The notes under the pieces were generated by a model that was not told the origin of the DNA, did no database searches, and saw only the letters and a list, made by a program, of their open reading frames with translations. 64,000 nucleotides of DNA from Pontederia crassipes (taxonomy: Eukaryota > Streptophyta > Magnoliopsida > Commelinales > Pontederiaceae): positions 46,775,696 to 46,839,695 of the forward strand of contig CM060188.1 of the NCBI GenBank assembly GCA_030549335.1, written 5' to 3'. Both the position numbers and the translations under genes were made by a program. The stretch's first letter is position 1, and each line of letters starts with the position of its first letter. Below, piece by piece: positions 35,495 through 48,066 of the stretch.

Positions 35495-35850
35495 CCAGCT
35501 CCAAAATCCTGTGCTCTGCTCTGTTTGCCCTTCTGAATATTCTCTCGAAGGTCATCATCATCCTCTTCAATGTTGTAGTCTTCATCATGCAGTTGGTCTT
35601 CATCCTTAGCATTAGTGTCATCCCTAATGTCTTCATTCTATATCCGGAGTGTCACATTCTGCCTCTGGATTATCCAGCCTTGCATTTTCGACGAACTGGT
35701 GCTTTCAATGATAGGTGCAGGCTCAGGCTCAATTTCTTCCACAACCAATTGCCTAGGAGGTGTAAGAGGTAGTGGCAAAAAATAGTCTACATCCTTCTAT
35801 TTCAGATGTCACACGTACAAATCAACCTGTCCTAGTTTAGCTGCTTGGGC
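35495..35850 (-). pseudogene. MULE transposase N-terminal segment, cut off by the LARD
   Basis: Beyond the right LTR the minus strand gives VDLYV-like and acidic/Met-rich remnants expected at the start of MuDR-type proteins. The flanking words CCAGCTCCAAAATCCT occur both left (about 23928) and right (35495) of the LARD, so the insertion hit a locally repeated part of the MULE. Frames are degraded. Confidence 0.5.
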
Positions 35851-36590
35851 ACACATCTCTAAAACCCTTTCGTCGTTGTCGATGCTTCTAATTCATGTTG
35901 TTCGATCCTTCCATTGGGCACACATTACGGTTTGGGATTTCGTTGGGGGGAGACCAGATTAGTAACAAAACACATGATTTTTTGTCGCCTAGGGATAGGG
36001 AACTTGTCGGAAGGGTTCAATTTAAAATTAGGGTTACGGTGGGACCTAGAAATTAGGGTTTAGGGTTCATAGTAACTCAACATCAAGCAGACGACGCACG
36101 AAAGTATACGAGTGAGTGCACATACCGAAAAGCAGATGGCGCTGGTGTCCTTCCTTCCTCGCGGTGTTTCGACGACCCTTTGTGCGATGGAACCTAACAG
36201 TCGATGACGAGGAATGCGAACGGACAGCGACGCATGGGCGAAGACGGCGGCCGGCGAACACGAACGATGATCGGCGAACCGCGAACGACGAACGATGTTT
36301 CACGCGAACGGCAGCAAAGAGAGGAATAAAGAAATAAATTAATGTTTTGCCAAGTTGGTGGACTTAAGTGGGTTAAATACGTGATGCCATGTGGAATCAT
36401 GCCACGTCGGATGACTAATTACATGGAGGAGAAAGGAGTTAGATCGAAAACCGAGAGACCGCCTATCTCAGGTAAAGAGGACATTGCGTGAAACAAATCA
36501 AAAGGTGGAGGGCATCGCTGTTACAAAGTGAAGTTGGAGAGCATCGCTGAGCAAAGTCGAAAGTTAGAGGGCATTGGGTGTAATTTATCC

Positions 36591-36915
36591 ATATAAATTA
36601 AGGTCCAATTTGAAGTAGGTGAAGGGAGAGGCAGTACGAGTAGTTTGGAAAGTTTAACTAGCTTCTTGAAAGCTGTTGGCAATACACCATTGCTTTATAT
36701 GAAGGCAAAATTGGGATGAGGCAAAATAGTGAACTTAAAAGTGTGGTTTGAAATGTGAAACTTCTTCCCTTGGTGGTAGAAAATATTCCTACTTGTGTGA
36801 TGAACTTATTAGGCCAAAAGAAAGAGTGTGTTGATATTAGAATCTAGGCATAGGCTATCTTAGCCTTGTTGGAAAAGTTAAATGTCGGACATCTTCAAAA
36901 TCAAAATGTTTGAGG
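36591..36915 (+). repeat. Dispersed repeat, copy 1
   Basis: GGAAAGTTTAACTAGCTTC through AAAATGTTTGAGG matches 45985-46295 over about 300 bp with many substitutions. The right MULE end abuts it, so the MULE may have inserted into this repeat. Confidence 0.65.
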
Positions 36916-37524
36916 TTGCCACAAGATGGATCAACGAACAAATATAGAAAAAAGTTGCAAGTGGTGCAAGACATATGGTGAGAATTGCTTTTGCAAGAAC
37001 TCTCCCGTCATAAAGCACAAGAAACCATTCTAAATCTCCAACATAGCATGCAAACCATCCGGCAACACTTGCTAGAAATGGGCAACCACGAAAGAGACTT
37101 GGGCATTCTTGAAGTGAAGCTTCACACAGCTTTGACACCTGAGATTGTGCAGTTGGAACGTCTCTTTCGAGATCAACTTCAGCCTCTCGAAGTCGGAAAT
37201 ATAATGTTGTGTGCTTATGTTAAAGAGCAAGGAGGATGAATAAAAAATAGTACCATGCCACATTCGAAGCATTCACTTCATGACCAGAATTTATCCAAAA
37301 CGAACATGAGAAGAGGGAAAAAGTGCAATCCCTTTGCTGCGGAAAGAATCATCCCATCGAAGATGATTATAAGTGGCAGTTGACACTTGAGGCCGTCCAT
37401 GCAGGTTCGATGGTGGGGGAAGAAGACCCGGTCACAATTGAGCGAAGATCCTTGGGAGGGGGTTGTTGCAACCTTGATTTGGGGTTGTCCGCAGCCACAA
37501 AACATCGTTGTTGATGTGTGGAGT
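36916..37524 (+). other. Unassigned repeat-like DNA with a coiled-coil-like frame
   Basis: A frame at 36985-37239 reads LQELSRHKAQETILNLQHS and then a QTIRQHLLEM-like stretch, a charged helical sequence. It has no recognised family. It may be part of the host element into which the LTR at 37525 inserted. Confidence 0.3.
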
Positions 37525-39157
37525 TGTAACACCCCGAGATTTTTTTTCTTTTGCTTGCCCAAAAGGCTATCTCGGCGACGACACTAAATTCTATATTTTG
37601 ACTTTGACCAGTCAACAATACTTACATAAGCAAAAGACTAATTTATAATATTCAATTATAATATGCAGAAGTTATTTATACAATATCCAATAACCTGTGA
37701 GTTATGGCCCACGTCTATACAATAATGGACCCTATATCCATGTGCATGTCACCCGTTAGGTTATCCATACTTATAAGGACTATCCATACTTACTCGTACA
37801 ATAAATCTTTTTCATTCCAATTTCTAACACAATTGTTTGTCGTTTATCCCATGACAATAATCTTTCCTATTCAATAAATTCTTTATAAGCCACGAGTACA
37901 CCATGACTTCTGAATCACCTCTATATTATGATAATGCATAATATTATACCTTTTTAGCATTCCAAACCATCAATTTGTATCAATCATCTTCCCTAACCTT
38001 ATGATTAGGAATCCATTGAGGTCTTCATTAATTCTCTATTTGATAATAAACGTCATGTTTTACCTGTTGTGTTGACCTCACGTCTATTTCAATCCATGAT
38101 GCCTTAAGGATAACATTCCTCAATGTACAACTCTTCTATTCTTATACTATGTGGAGATAACCTCCTTAGGATTTGGTTATCTATTCAAAATAACCTCCTT
38201 AAAACTTTGGTTATTCCTTTCGTAATAACCTCCTTAGACATTTCCTTATACCATCAATGAAACCATTCTATTTCCATAATCTAAGGATCTACGTCATCCC
38301 TTGCTTTATCCATAGTCTTGAAGGCATTGTATTCTATATTGCAATTTAGCTACATAAGCTAATCATGGTTCATGAAAATTTACTTGACCCTTTCTTGATG
38401 GCGTGGTGGTTCATGACGTGTGCACATGGAGTATATTATATTAAAGGCCGCTAAGAAGTGTCTCTCATTGGGCTCTGATACTTTTGTAATGCCCCAAATT
38501 TTTTTTTCTTTTGCCTGCCCAGAAGGCTATATCGGCGGCGCCACTCAATTTTATACATTGACTTCGACCAGTCAACAAACTGACTTACATAAGCGGAAGA
38601 CTAATTTACAATATTCTATTATAATATGCGGAAGTTATTTATACAATATCTAATAACATGTGGATTACGGCTCACGTCTATACAATAATGGATCATATAT
38701 CTATGTGCATGTCACCCATCAGAGGAGTCATCAACCGTCTCACCATCGCCATCACTATCACCTGTGTGGATCTAAATACAGGAGCAAAACTCAATGAGAT
38801 AACTCAGTACGTAGGGTCACCCATAATATCTATATGATAAGATTTTATCATCTAATTTTTAAAATTATTTAATTCTACGATATTTTATCACTTAATTTTT
38901 TTGAACTAAAATAATATTAAATATTATTTTAGTTGATGAAATATTTTTAGCCATAAAACTCTCAATCCTATCCTATTTGGGAGTCCTATATCCATTAAAC
39001 ATTCTTTTGAATCTCTAATCAAATTAAAATCCTTAATCTCAATCTAATTATAACTCCTACTCCCAACATGATTTAATTTTTCTTTTTTTTCCATTAGATA
39101 CTCTAATTGAATCGTAAAATTACTATATTATCCTTGATGAAATCGTGGGGTGTTACA
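37525..39157 (+). mobile_element. Solo LTR or short LTR element with perfect 5-bp target duplication
   Basis: Begins TGTAACACCCCGAG and ends GTGGGGTGTTACA, and is flanked on both sides by GGAGT (37520-37524 and 39158-39162). About 230 bp from its start is repeated at 38485-38714 (TGTAATGCCCC...), preceded by GGCTCTGATACTTT. So it is either a solo LTR with an internal duplication or a compact element whose left LTR has lost its 3' part. A 34-bp repeat with AATAACCTCCTTA occurs three times at 38155-38250. No coding capacity. Confidence 0.7.
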
Positions 39158-39162
39158 GGAGT

Positions 39163-40400
39163 TTTTTTGGGTGGTGGAAGACTAATAGGATTAAGACATT
39201 AGTAAAAGTGTGTTGTTAGGCTAGAAACGACCTAGGATTAGTCAAGGGAGCGAGTTGATCACGTAAGGTGACAAAGAGATCTGTATGGTTTCTGAATTAC
39301 CACATAAAAGGCAATGTGATAAAGCATCAATACTGAATATAACACTAATAATAAAATAAATAATAAAGAGCCTCGGGTTAATAAAAATTGAGGAGATTGA
39401 CTCGGGAATTCTCGACGTGAAAACACAGAGACAAAGGGCTGATCTTTGAATAGGAAAAAGAATGGATCCGCAGGGTCCCAAATGAATTGGCTTATTCGAA
39501 AAAAGCCTTGTTCTTTGGAAGATCTATCTCGTGTCTGGTACTGCATGGTTCCACTCTGCAAGAACTCCGAATCATTCTCTTGGAGGCAGCAGCAAACTAT
39601 TGTACTTGGGCAATGTCGAGTGTTGATGGACTTGTCGGGTGTGTACATGAGGAAAGGCAAGTCTGTACAAGTACCTCAGCAGAAGATCAGCCACAACGAT
39701 AAAGTAAGGAGGTACCACTTGCAATTTGGGTGAGGCAATTCGTCAAACAAGTGGCGTCATTAGGAATTGCCTTGGAATAGGAAATGAGTTAAGGAGTTTT
39801 TCAGAGCAGTTTTGTTTACTGTCCTAGTGTATTGGTACTTGTGTTATAATAATACTTATGTGGGTTTAATTTGTACCATTATGCAGAAGACATAATCATT
39901 GTTTACTTGTAAAATAAAATCTTCATTCCCTCTTCATTTGTGCTGATTTTTCCTTATTGTATGTGCATGGGTAGTGGAATCGTGATTATTGTGAAAGAAC
40001 ACTAGAGATATCTTGTATATAGGAATATTATCTTTGATCACAACTAAGAACATTTAGACAATATGCTCGACAAAATGTCTAAAGGATATGGATCTTGACT
40101 AATACCACTAGTAAGTAATTTGAACCGATAAGGCATGAATGTGGGTTCCTAATGCTTGACAAAGCATTCGCCAAAAGATGTCTCAAAGGCAACCTTGCTA
40201 AATGATGTTGTTGGTAAGAACCACTTTAATATGGATATGCACACATGTTCAACTGGACAAGCATTCAAAGAGATGCATAAGGATGTTATTGGAAATATTC
40301 TGAAGATACCATGGTCATATAGATACTATGTCCATTGGGATTACTAGTAAACTCCGTGAAGGGAAAGAACATGTAGTTCATATGTTTGACAGAATGCAAA
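39163..40400. other. Unassigned region, no gene supported
   Basis: A 95-residue frame at 39446-39733 (+) has no recognisable motif. The rest lacks long frames. The sequence continues the DNA interrupted at 37524, so it probably belongs to an older repeat. Confidence 0.3.
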
Positions 40401-40409
40401 GGCATTCAT

Positions 40410-40740
40410 GGTATGGATTATGACCAACAAGTACTCCAAGTGGATGGCACATTTGGGAGGATTCTTTGAAATGTTACTAGTAAACATTCTATAGATAGGC
40501 TTGGTCATAATGTTGGTAGCAAACATCTTAAAGGAAGGAAGCATATGCCATGCTCAAATGATCATTCGAGTGAAGATCCTTACTAGTAAGCATATTTGAA
40601 ATTTGCATCCAAATACATACCACATGTTCGTAAAAATGTTTGAAGTGCATTCGAAGCATGGATTTGAGCAGCAAGTACTCCAAGCGAGTGAGGCATTTGG
40701 GAGGATACTCTAAAATGTTACTTGTAAACATTCTAATGGG
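40410..40740 (+). repeat. Two-copy repeat, about 245-bp spacing
   Basis: ATGGATTATGACCAACAAG through TTACTAGTAAACATTCTA (about 40412-40492) recurs in altered form at about 40657-40735. Confidence 0.65.
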
Positions 40741-43399
40741 TAGACTAGGTCATATGAAGGGATATTGCTAAAGGAAAATATATGACAATTTTTGAATGAT
40801 CATTTGATGTGGAGAATCATGGTATATATTTACATTATTATTTCACATAAATTTATGACACGATTATTCCTTCTCGCAAATATATGCATGGCACCAATTT
40901 AATACATTTTAAACCTTCTCCGCATCAAGTTTATTCAGATATCACTCTTATTTATTCTGTTGACAAGGAAGCTCATTAGGGTAAGTGTCCTCGCAGGAAG
41001 CTTTAAAAGATGAGGTAGAGCGGCTGCACACCATACACCATTCTTTGCATTCATGGAGGATGACCTGCTTCTAGGCTGCGAAAAAGGCCAACAATCAAAA
41101 CACCTTCCGCATATGGGGACAGACAGCTCCCTCACCCTCTAAGGACCATACGGGGGTAGATGGCAAAAGCTGACCAGACAGCAGAGGAGGAGCAAATACA
41201 AAAGGAGGAGAAGATGCCGAAAAGAGGCGGGAGGCGAATTAGAGAGGATCATCAAATCATCAGAGGAAGTGAGGAAAAATTGAGACAATGCATGTTTTCA
41301 TTCGGTGGGATACTTGTGCCACATGAACTGTAACTAACCGGACCTGCTGAGGCCGGGAGATGTCTTATGTGTTTTGGACTTGTGTTCTTTAGTTTACATT
41401 TTCATCTTGTTGTTTTCACTGTTCGAACCGAATGTTGAGCTCTGCTTATAGTTCTAATGATATTTGTTTTGATCCTTATTTTATCGTATATCTCTTGACC
41501 TTCCGGATTTGCCTTTGGATTTGAGGTCGTGAATCGTCTTCATCTTGCACTCCCGATCATAGGGATGTATTAGGCTTTACGCGATTGTACGTAGAGAAAT
41601 CGAGCTTTTATGAAAATGATTCCTTGCTTGGTTTCTTCATTTTCCTTGCAACTAAAAGTTAGGGGAACTTCATGAATCATTGTCTCCTTGCACCCCTGAT
41701 CGTAGGGATGTGTTAGGCTCTACGCGATTGTACACAGAGAAATCGAGCTTTGACGATAGTGGTTCGTATGTGTGGATATGTTTAGAGTTAGCAATGGCAA
41801 TTTTTCACCATTTGGTTTAGACGTCGAACATTTTCTAATCCTAACCCGAAAGGGTTATGCGCATTTTGAGCTTCTGACAATAGACGATCGCATTGAGCAA
41901 GAAACTCGGATTATCCTAGACAGATTCGAAGTTATCGTGTAATCTTTCTTTGTCATTGTCATTTTCGATTCCTTTCTGATTTTGAGAAGTTCTGTCCGAG
42001 AGGGAACATTTCTAATCCTCGTTCATCATCGACAATCAGAGTAGGGCGGATGACGAATTCTGAAGAGCTCTCAGTAATCCTGAACCGTCTTTTCTGAATC
42101 GATCTTTTCTTCCCCTGCAAATCGTCTAAACAATCTCGGCATCACACTAGTTCCTTGCATTCTGCCCAGAAGGGTTGTCCATATTTCGCTAAGGTGAGTG
42201 CAAGCCAATCGTCCGTCTCGCTTTAAGCGTATTTCTCTTGAATGCTCGGTATTTAGTGGATGCGAGATCTTGACTCAAATCCAGAAGAAAGAAAGCTCGG
42301 TCTATAGACTGGGGTATCGTACGCGAGAGAGACGAATGCATCCGACTTATGAACTCCTTCATGTGTGCAACACAGGCTTCCTGCAAATACGAGTGTTGTT
42401 GTAGAATCGTGTGTCTACCCCATCAGATTAACCATGCACACATGTGAAGGGGCATTCGGTCATTTTACTCATATTACATTGAACTAAAGAACCTTGAGTT
42501 CTATAGCAGGCGCACCTCCCGTAAGTCCTCAGCACGTATTTCGTCTCGTACTCGTTTACTCTACATTTATTTTCTTCTACTTTACATCACTATCTTTCTT
42601 ACTTTCGTTTTCAGCATTTCTTTTCCTCATCAGGTCCATACCGAAGATTCTTTCAAAAATTTCGCAAACATTGTTCCCTACGGATAGAACCTCAAATACT
42701 ACAATGATGCACCATACGCTTGCGGATCGCATTTCGATAGTGTAGAGAGATTACCCATTTTAAAACTTCATTCGACATCTTTTTCTGTGTTCGAGAGTAA
42801 CACACTAGAGTAAAGGGTAGACCTATGTTTTGAAGGTTCACGCCCTCTTAAGCGTGGCTTTCACTATACACACTTTATGAGAGTCATCGTTCAAGTGATT
42901 AATATTCATCAAAGATGTTGGTATGCATGTTGACGCAAAACAATGGGAGGAACCCCCAAGTTGATTGAACAGTCGTGCAAAAGATAGTCAAAAGTATGAT
43001 TATTTCATAAGCATCCTAGCAACACAATATCTTCGGAAGAAGATGAAGGACGAGTGCAACATTGGTCAGGTCATGTCAACCTATAGGATTTTTCTAAGTC
43101 TTATAACAAAATGGTGATAGAGTGGGTCCAATAAAAAAAAGAGGCATGCAGAAGATGGATCAGATCAAGTCAAAGTGACATATCTAAGGAATGAGACATG
43201 TACTTCTTGGAGCAAAGTTTTAATTCCATATAAAATTATATTTTGTTTATATAAATCTCAAAAGATTAAAGTTAAATGCTAAAAAAGCTTAAAGAAAAAA
43301 AAACAACTTTATGCACTAAACTTTGATTAAATAATTGACTATGGTCTTATCAGATTCTAGATTAATTATAAATATCAAATTGTAGAGAATCATGTTAGT
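40741..43399. other. Gene-poor repeat-derived DNA with a 147-bp-spaced duplication
   Basis: At 41543-41610 and 41690-41757 the block CTTGCACYCCYGATC through GAGAAATCGAGCTTT is repeated. No protein family was recognised. Compositional and word similarity to LTR-element interiors suggests decayed retrotransposon DNA. Confidence 0.35.
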
Positions 43400-44459
43400 T
43401 ATCTATAGAATCTAAGATTTTCTAATTTGGATAACGGTGCAAAAACTTATACTCAAAATAGTGCAGGTCGGTCAACCTACCGATCGAAGCAAAGAAGGCC
43501 AGTCGAGATAACACCGGTCGACCGATCCGAGATACCGATTTACCAATCAATGCATGGCTTGCCTAGTTCTACGTCGAGATTATACCATTCGATAGATTGA
43601 TCGATGCACCGACCGACCGATCGACTAACAGGCCAAATAAAAAATGTCGTGACTATACCAGTCGACTGACCAGTCGATAGTCCGGTCGACCGATCAAGCG
43701 TAGAAGCTAAAAAAATTGCATAATGGTTACATAGACCGTCGACCGATTTAGCTGTGCGATCGATCGGTCCCCGAGTCAAATGAATAGTTACGGTTATTTT
43801 TTAATGAGTAGAATGTGGAAAAATTTCTGAATGAATTGTTCACATACTGAAGCCTATAAAAGGAGTGTTAAAGCGTGAAGCAAATACATTCATCTAAGCA
43901 TTGAAGAAAAACTTCAAGTTATTAAAAAATGATCCTTTTTTTTCTTGAAGTTATCATTATTATTTATTTTCTTTCTCTCTTCTCTTCTTGTGGGCTTATC
44001 ATTGTAAAAGAGAGAAATAATTATTCAGAAAAATTGAGAGAGCTCTTGTGTAAAAGAGGTTCCATATCTTACCTCTTAAGCGAGAGAAAAGGTAAGCTTC
44101 TTAGGAGGAGAGGTGTGTCTTACCTCTCGGAGCGGAGAAAATATGGTTAATATAAAGAGCTTTCTTCCTTGCCCCACTTTATAACAAAGGAAGTTTTAGT
44201 GGAATCTCCGGCGATCTCGAAGTCGAGAAATCGGAACGGGGACGTAGGCCAAGGTGTGGTCGAAACTCATCAATGACCACCGTGTTCATCGTGTTTGATT
44301 TCTCTCTCCCTCTCTCCTTCTCATATTATGTTTATTATCTGAATTGCATTGATTTAAAAGGTGAATCAATTTTAAACTTCTACGACGTGTTTTGTAAAAT
44401 CGATTCTCTCGGTGTTAAACACCAATTCACCCCTTGGTTACCTTTGGGATCCTACAATA
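43400..44459 (+). mobile_element. Probable copia (SIRE/Maximus-like) LTR, 3' part
   Basis: A stretch of GACCGATCGACC/GGTCGACCGA words (43460-43780) is followed by a TATA-like and leader region and ends CACCAATTCACCCCTTGG...GGATCCTACA. That is the typical 3' end of long copia LTRs of this lineage. No initiator-tRNA primer-binding site follows, so it is a 3' or solo LTR. The left end was not defined. Confidence 0.5.
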
Positions 44460-45944
44460 CTCATCCTTGGTGGTCCACGATTAATGCAACACTTTGGCTA
44501 ACTGGATAAAGAATGATTGGCATGATAGAAGGATGAATGGGGACATCCAAGAGAGTCGGTCAATGGATGCTCAAGGTTTGAAGGATGGGGTAAGTCCAAG
44601 TGAATCAAACATGCCAAATGAATGCTTGGTGATACCACATTCATAAGGAGCTTGGATATCGATCCTCTTGGTCATGTAGATAGTATTATGAAGTGGTCAT
44701 GCACGCACATTCTTGAACTTGAAATGACTAAGGGCAATGTCATTATCACCTCGACAGAAAGGATACAAGAGTTATCAAAGGGAGTCAGCCAAAAGAATGA
44801 TCCTAGGACAGAAGAATAGAGTGATATCCAAGGGAGTTGACTATGTCATATGGATGATAGGTGCCACCACGTCCATGGAATCCGATTCTAATCCAAGCAA
44901 TCATTGAGGTGAATTTATCACTCGTAAGATGATGAATGGAACATTGATAAGCAAAAATGCATACCTAAAGGATGGCAACATGAGAAATTGTATCATTGAT
45001 CAATGAAAAGGTTGATAATTAAATGACAATGAACAAACCAAAAGAACTATAGAAAAGTTGGTTCGTGGATCCTTTGTATCTATAGAGGTATGAAATTAAA
45101 TCATACCTAAGTACCTTCGAAGGTTCCGAAGAATATTTTTGTCGATGAGGTAAGAAAATGTTCGTAGAATATTTGTGTTAGTGCTCAAAAGTAGACTAAC
45201 TAGGATAGACCTTGATGGGATGACTAACATAGACAAAAATTTTGTAAACAAAAGAATGTTTAAGATACAAGATGATAAAATTGCATTAGATGAGTTGGTG
45301 AAACTCCAATTGGCTAATAAAAATAAACTTTTCATTCTTGGTTCAGGTAGGACAGTTTCAAATTTGTTGGCTAGATTGGAACCTTGGATAGGTAACCTTT
45401 GAAAGAGAAATTGTCAGTGGCTACAATGCTTAGTTATTCTGGAAGAGGAAATAAAGCTTGTGTGTGAAGTTCAACAGGCACAAGAAACTTGCGAACATGC
45501 ACGCGATTTTGGGCATGAAGTTGAGTTGGCACTAACTCAAAAAGTTGTCGAGGATAAAAATAATTTGGAGGGGGAGCATTGTAATGCTTTGTCTTATTTG
45601 TATGCCAAAATAGTGAAGTCCAATATTAAGAAAATGCAAGTAGAAAAAATGATAGTGTCAATTCTACATTGGTAAGCTCTGGGTGGTAGTTATGGACCTT
45701 ATGGTAATAGCCTAATTGTTATGTTTGATACCCAAGTTTGGTGGGACTATCATTTGGCTAAATGAATGTGGGCTGATTTACATGTGACTTTAATGTTTAA
45801 TAGCTACCTAATGGAAGTGGAATTGAAAAGGTGCATATGCTAAGAAATGCAATGTCAAATGTCAGTAACATAGAAGGTTGAAGGTTGTTGTCCTTATATG
45901 GGCCATAAAAGCAAATATGCTATTGCGCTAAAAGTGTGTCAATT
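44460..45944. other. Unassigned; degraded frame with coiled-coil character
   Basis: Between about 45430 and 45670 the plus strand encodes a Glu/Lys/Gln-rich helical segment (EVQQAQETCEHARDFGHEVE and following). Similar character occurs at 36985-37239, so it may be remnant gag. No family assigned. Confidence 0.3.
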
Positions 45945-46300
45945 AAGGTAAAATTTTAATTAAGTGAAGAAGAAAAATAGTTCTAGCAGTTTTGGAAGGT
46001 TAATTAACTTCTTGAAAGTTGTTCGCAACACCCATTGCTCTATATAAACACAAAATTTGAATGAGGCATAATAGTAAAGTTCAAAGTGTGTTTGGAAATG
46101 TCAAATCCCTTTCACTTGGTGCTAGAAAACATCCCGACTTCTACGGTGAACTTCCTAAACCAAAAGAAAGGATGTGCTGATCCTAGAAGAGTAATACACC
46201 ATTGTGAACTCTTTTAAAGACCTGACCATAGCTTACTTAGTTTCATTGAGAATGTTAAGTGTCAAGCGACTTCAAAGGCAAAAAGTTTGAGGCCTTCACA
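45945..46300 (+). repeat. Dispersed repeat, copy 2
   Basis: Direct-orientation partner of 36591-36915, including CTTCTTGAAAGTTGTT, CCAAAAGAAAG and AAAAGTTTGAGGC. Confidence 0.65.
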
Positions 46301-46383
46301 CTCTCCTCGATACCCTTTTTGCCTCTATTTTTTGTTTTCCCCTTGCCTTCCATAATTGCATGCATTGACTTCCCTTACTCTAA

Positions 46384-46937
46384 GGTTGTGTTAGGCAAAG
46401 GAACCGAGCCTTGGTTCTGTCTTATTCCGCCAAACACCCGTCCAGAATCCAGTTCCAATGTTGGAATCGAAAACTAAAGCCAAGTCACCACGTGACCCGA
46501 TTTCGGTGGCCTCGGTTCCACCTTTTTTGCGGAACCAAGGCACTGTAGCTAGGAACCATTTTTTCTTTTGACGCGATGTTTTTTTATTTTTCTTTTCTCT
46601 CATAATTTTTTCCTATAAAATAAATTATTTAATAAATATAAAATAATTTTAACAAAGGATTAATATAGTATTATTTATTACTTATTATTTCATTAAAAAT
46701 TAAATATTTAAATAATTAATTATAAAAAATGTTTTTATATTTAAATAATATATTTTTAACAATTTTTCCCATAAAAAATTTTATTTTGTAATTTTATTTC
46801 TATTATCCTATCACATCCACACTCTGATTTCCTCATCATTACGTTCCACTCCATCCAAACACACATCGAACTAATCTATTAATTTAACTATTCACCGAGA
46901 ACTTAGGAGGAACTAGGTTCCATTTCCGAATGCAGCC
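46384..46937. mobile_element. Harbinger/Tourist-type MITE, 554 bp
   Basis: Termini GGTTGTGTTAGGCAAAGG and, reversed, GGCTGCATTCGGAAATGG are inverted repeats that continue into GGAACC words. TAA flanks both sides (46381-46383 and 46938-46940). AT-rich interior, no frame. Confidence 0.75.
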
Positions 46938-47828
46938 TAAATGCAATTTCTTTAATTGCATTCATAGTTCTCATTATTTAATGCATATATTTATGTTTTT
47001 ATTTTTTTTAATTACACACATTCAATTATTTTCTCTTTAGTTGCATAGAGGGCAAACATCGATTCACCCAAATTTTGTCAAGCCAGTTCATTTTGATCCA
47101 ATACCACCACTAATTCTAGAATCAAATTGAACCAAATTTTGGATTGATTCATGATTGAACCATCCAAATTCTTCGGTCCTTATAAACCCTCTTTTCAACA
47201 GTCTAGTGCTAAAAAAGATCAAAAAATCATTTCACTAAATCAAACTTTAGATCTCGTAGTTTATGAATCCAAATTCATGGCAGTATATTTTCTTTATCTT
47301 GCGATTCATATTTTTCTTTCGCCACACTGATGTGATTGATTCGTTTAATTTATCTATTCAAATTATATTTATTACTACTATTTATTTTTATTCATTCATG
47401 CTCAATATTTGATATGTTGATATTTTCCAAACCTCATTAATTTTACGATTTGTTTCTAATCATGTTCATACTCATCATCCTATGACCTCTAATTCCTTAA
47501 CATAAAAGATAGTTATATGTTAAAAAATATAAAATACAAAAAATACTAAATGAAGAGTAGTTATATTTTGTTGACGATAATCAACCTTAGAAAAAAAAGG
47601 AGTCGAAAAATACTTCAACAGCCCATCTTTTAGAGAGTCAAAAGACACTCCATCTTGACCATAAGAAAGTCGAAAGACATTCTACTGGACTATGTTAAAA
47701 GGAGTTTAAAGAGAGGTATAACATAATGAAAATGAAAAGATGATGATTAACAATGATGATGAGAAATATGATTTTATTCCTTATGATAATAGTCCTTAAT
47801 TTTTTTATTGGTTATGAAATATGATTAA
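46938..47828. other. Intergenic AT-rich DNA, nothing recognised
   Basis: No coding frame or repeat structure could be supported. Confidence 0.4.
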
Positions 47829-47984
47829 GGGACATTGCACAAAAAAAAACTATAATTGCAAATATAGCTTAAACTTTAATTTTTTAAATTAAAAATCACA
47901 TAACTTTCAAAATGTTATTATATTTAGCCTAAACTTCTTTTATTGGACATAAAAAATTATTTTTCAATTTTTCTCATATTTAGC

Positions 47985-48066
<82 letters not shown>

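Larger units (their letters stand above)
20972..36590 (-). mobile_element. Mutator-like element (MULE), decayed and split by a nested LTR element
   Basis: The left end (GAGAATAAAGTATAATGCC...) and the reversed right end (GGATAAATTACACCCAATGC...) both lead into CCCTCTAACTTT-like sub-repeats of roughly 30 bp, so they behave as degenerate terminal inverted repeats. Between them lies a MuDR-type transposase on the minus strand with SWIM-like and zinc-knuckle parts. An 11.5-kb LTR element sits at 23973-35494. Without it the MULE would be about 4.1 kb. A 9-bp target duplication was not recognised, so the exact ends are uncertain. Confidence 0.65.
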
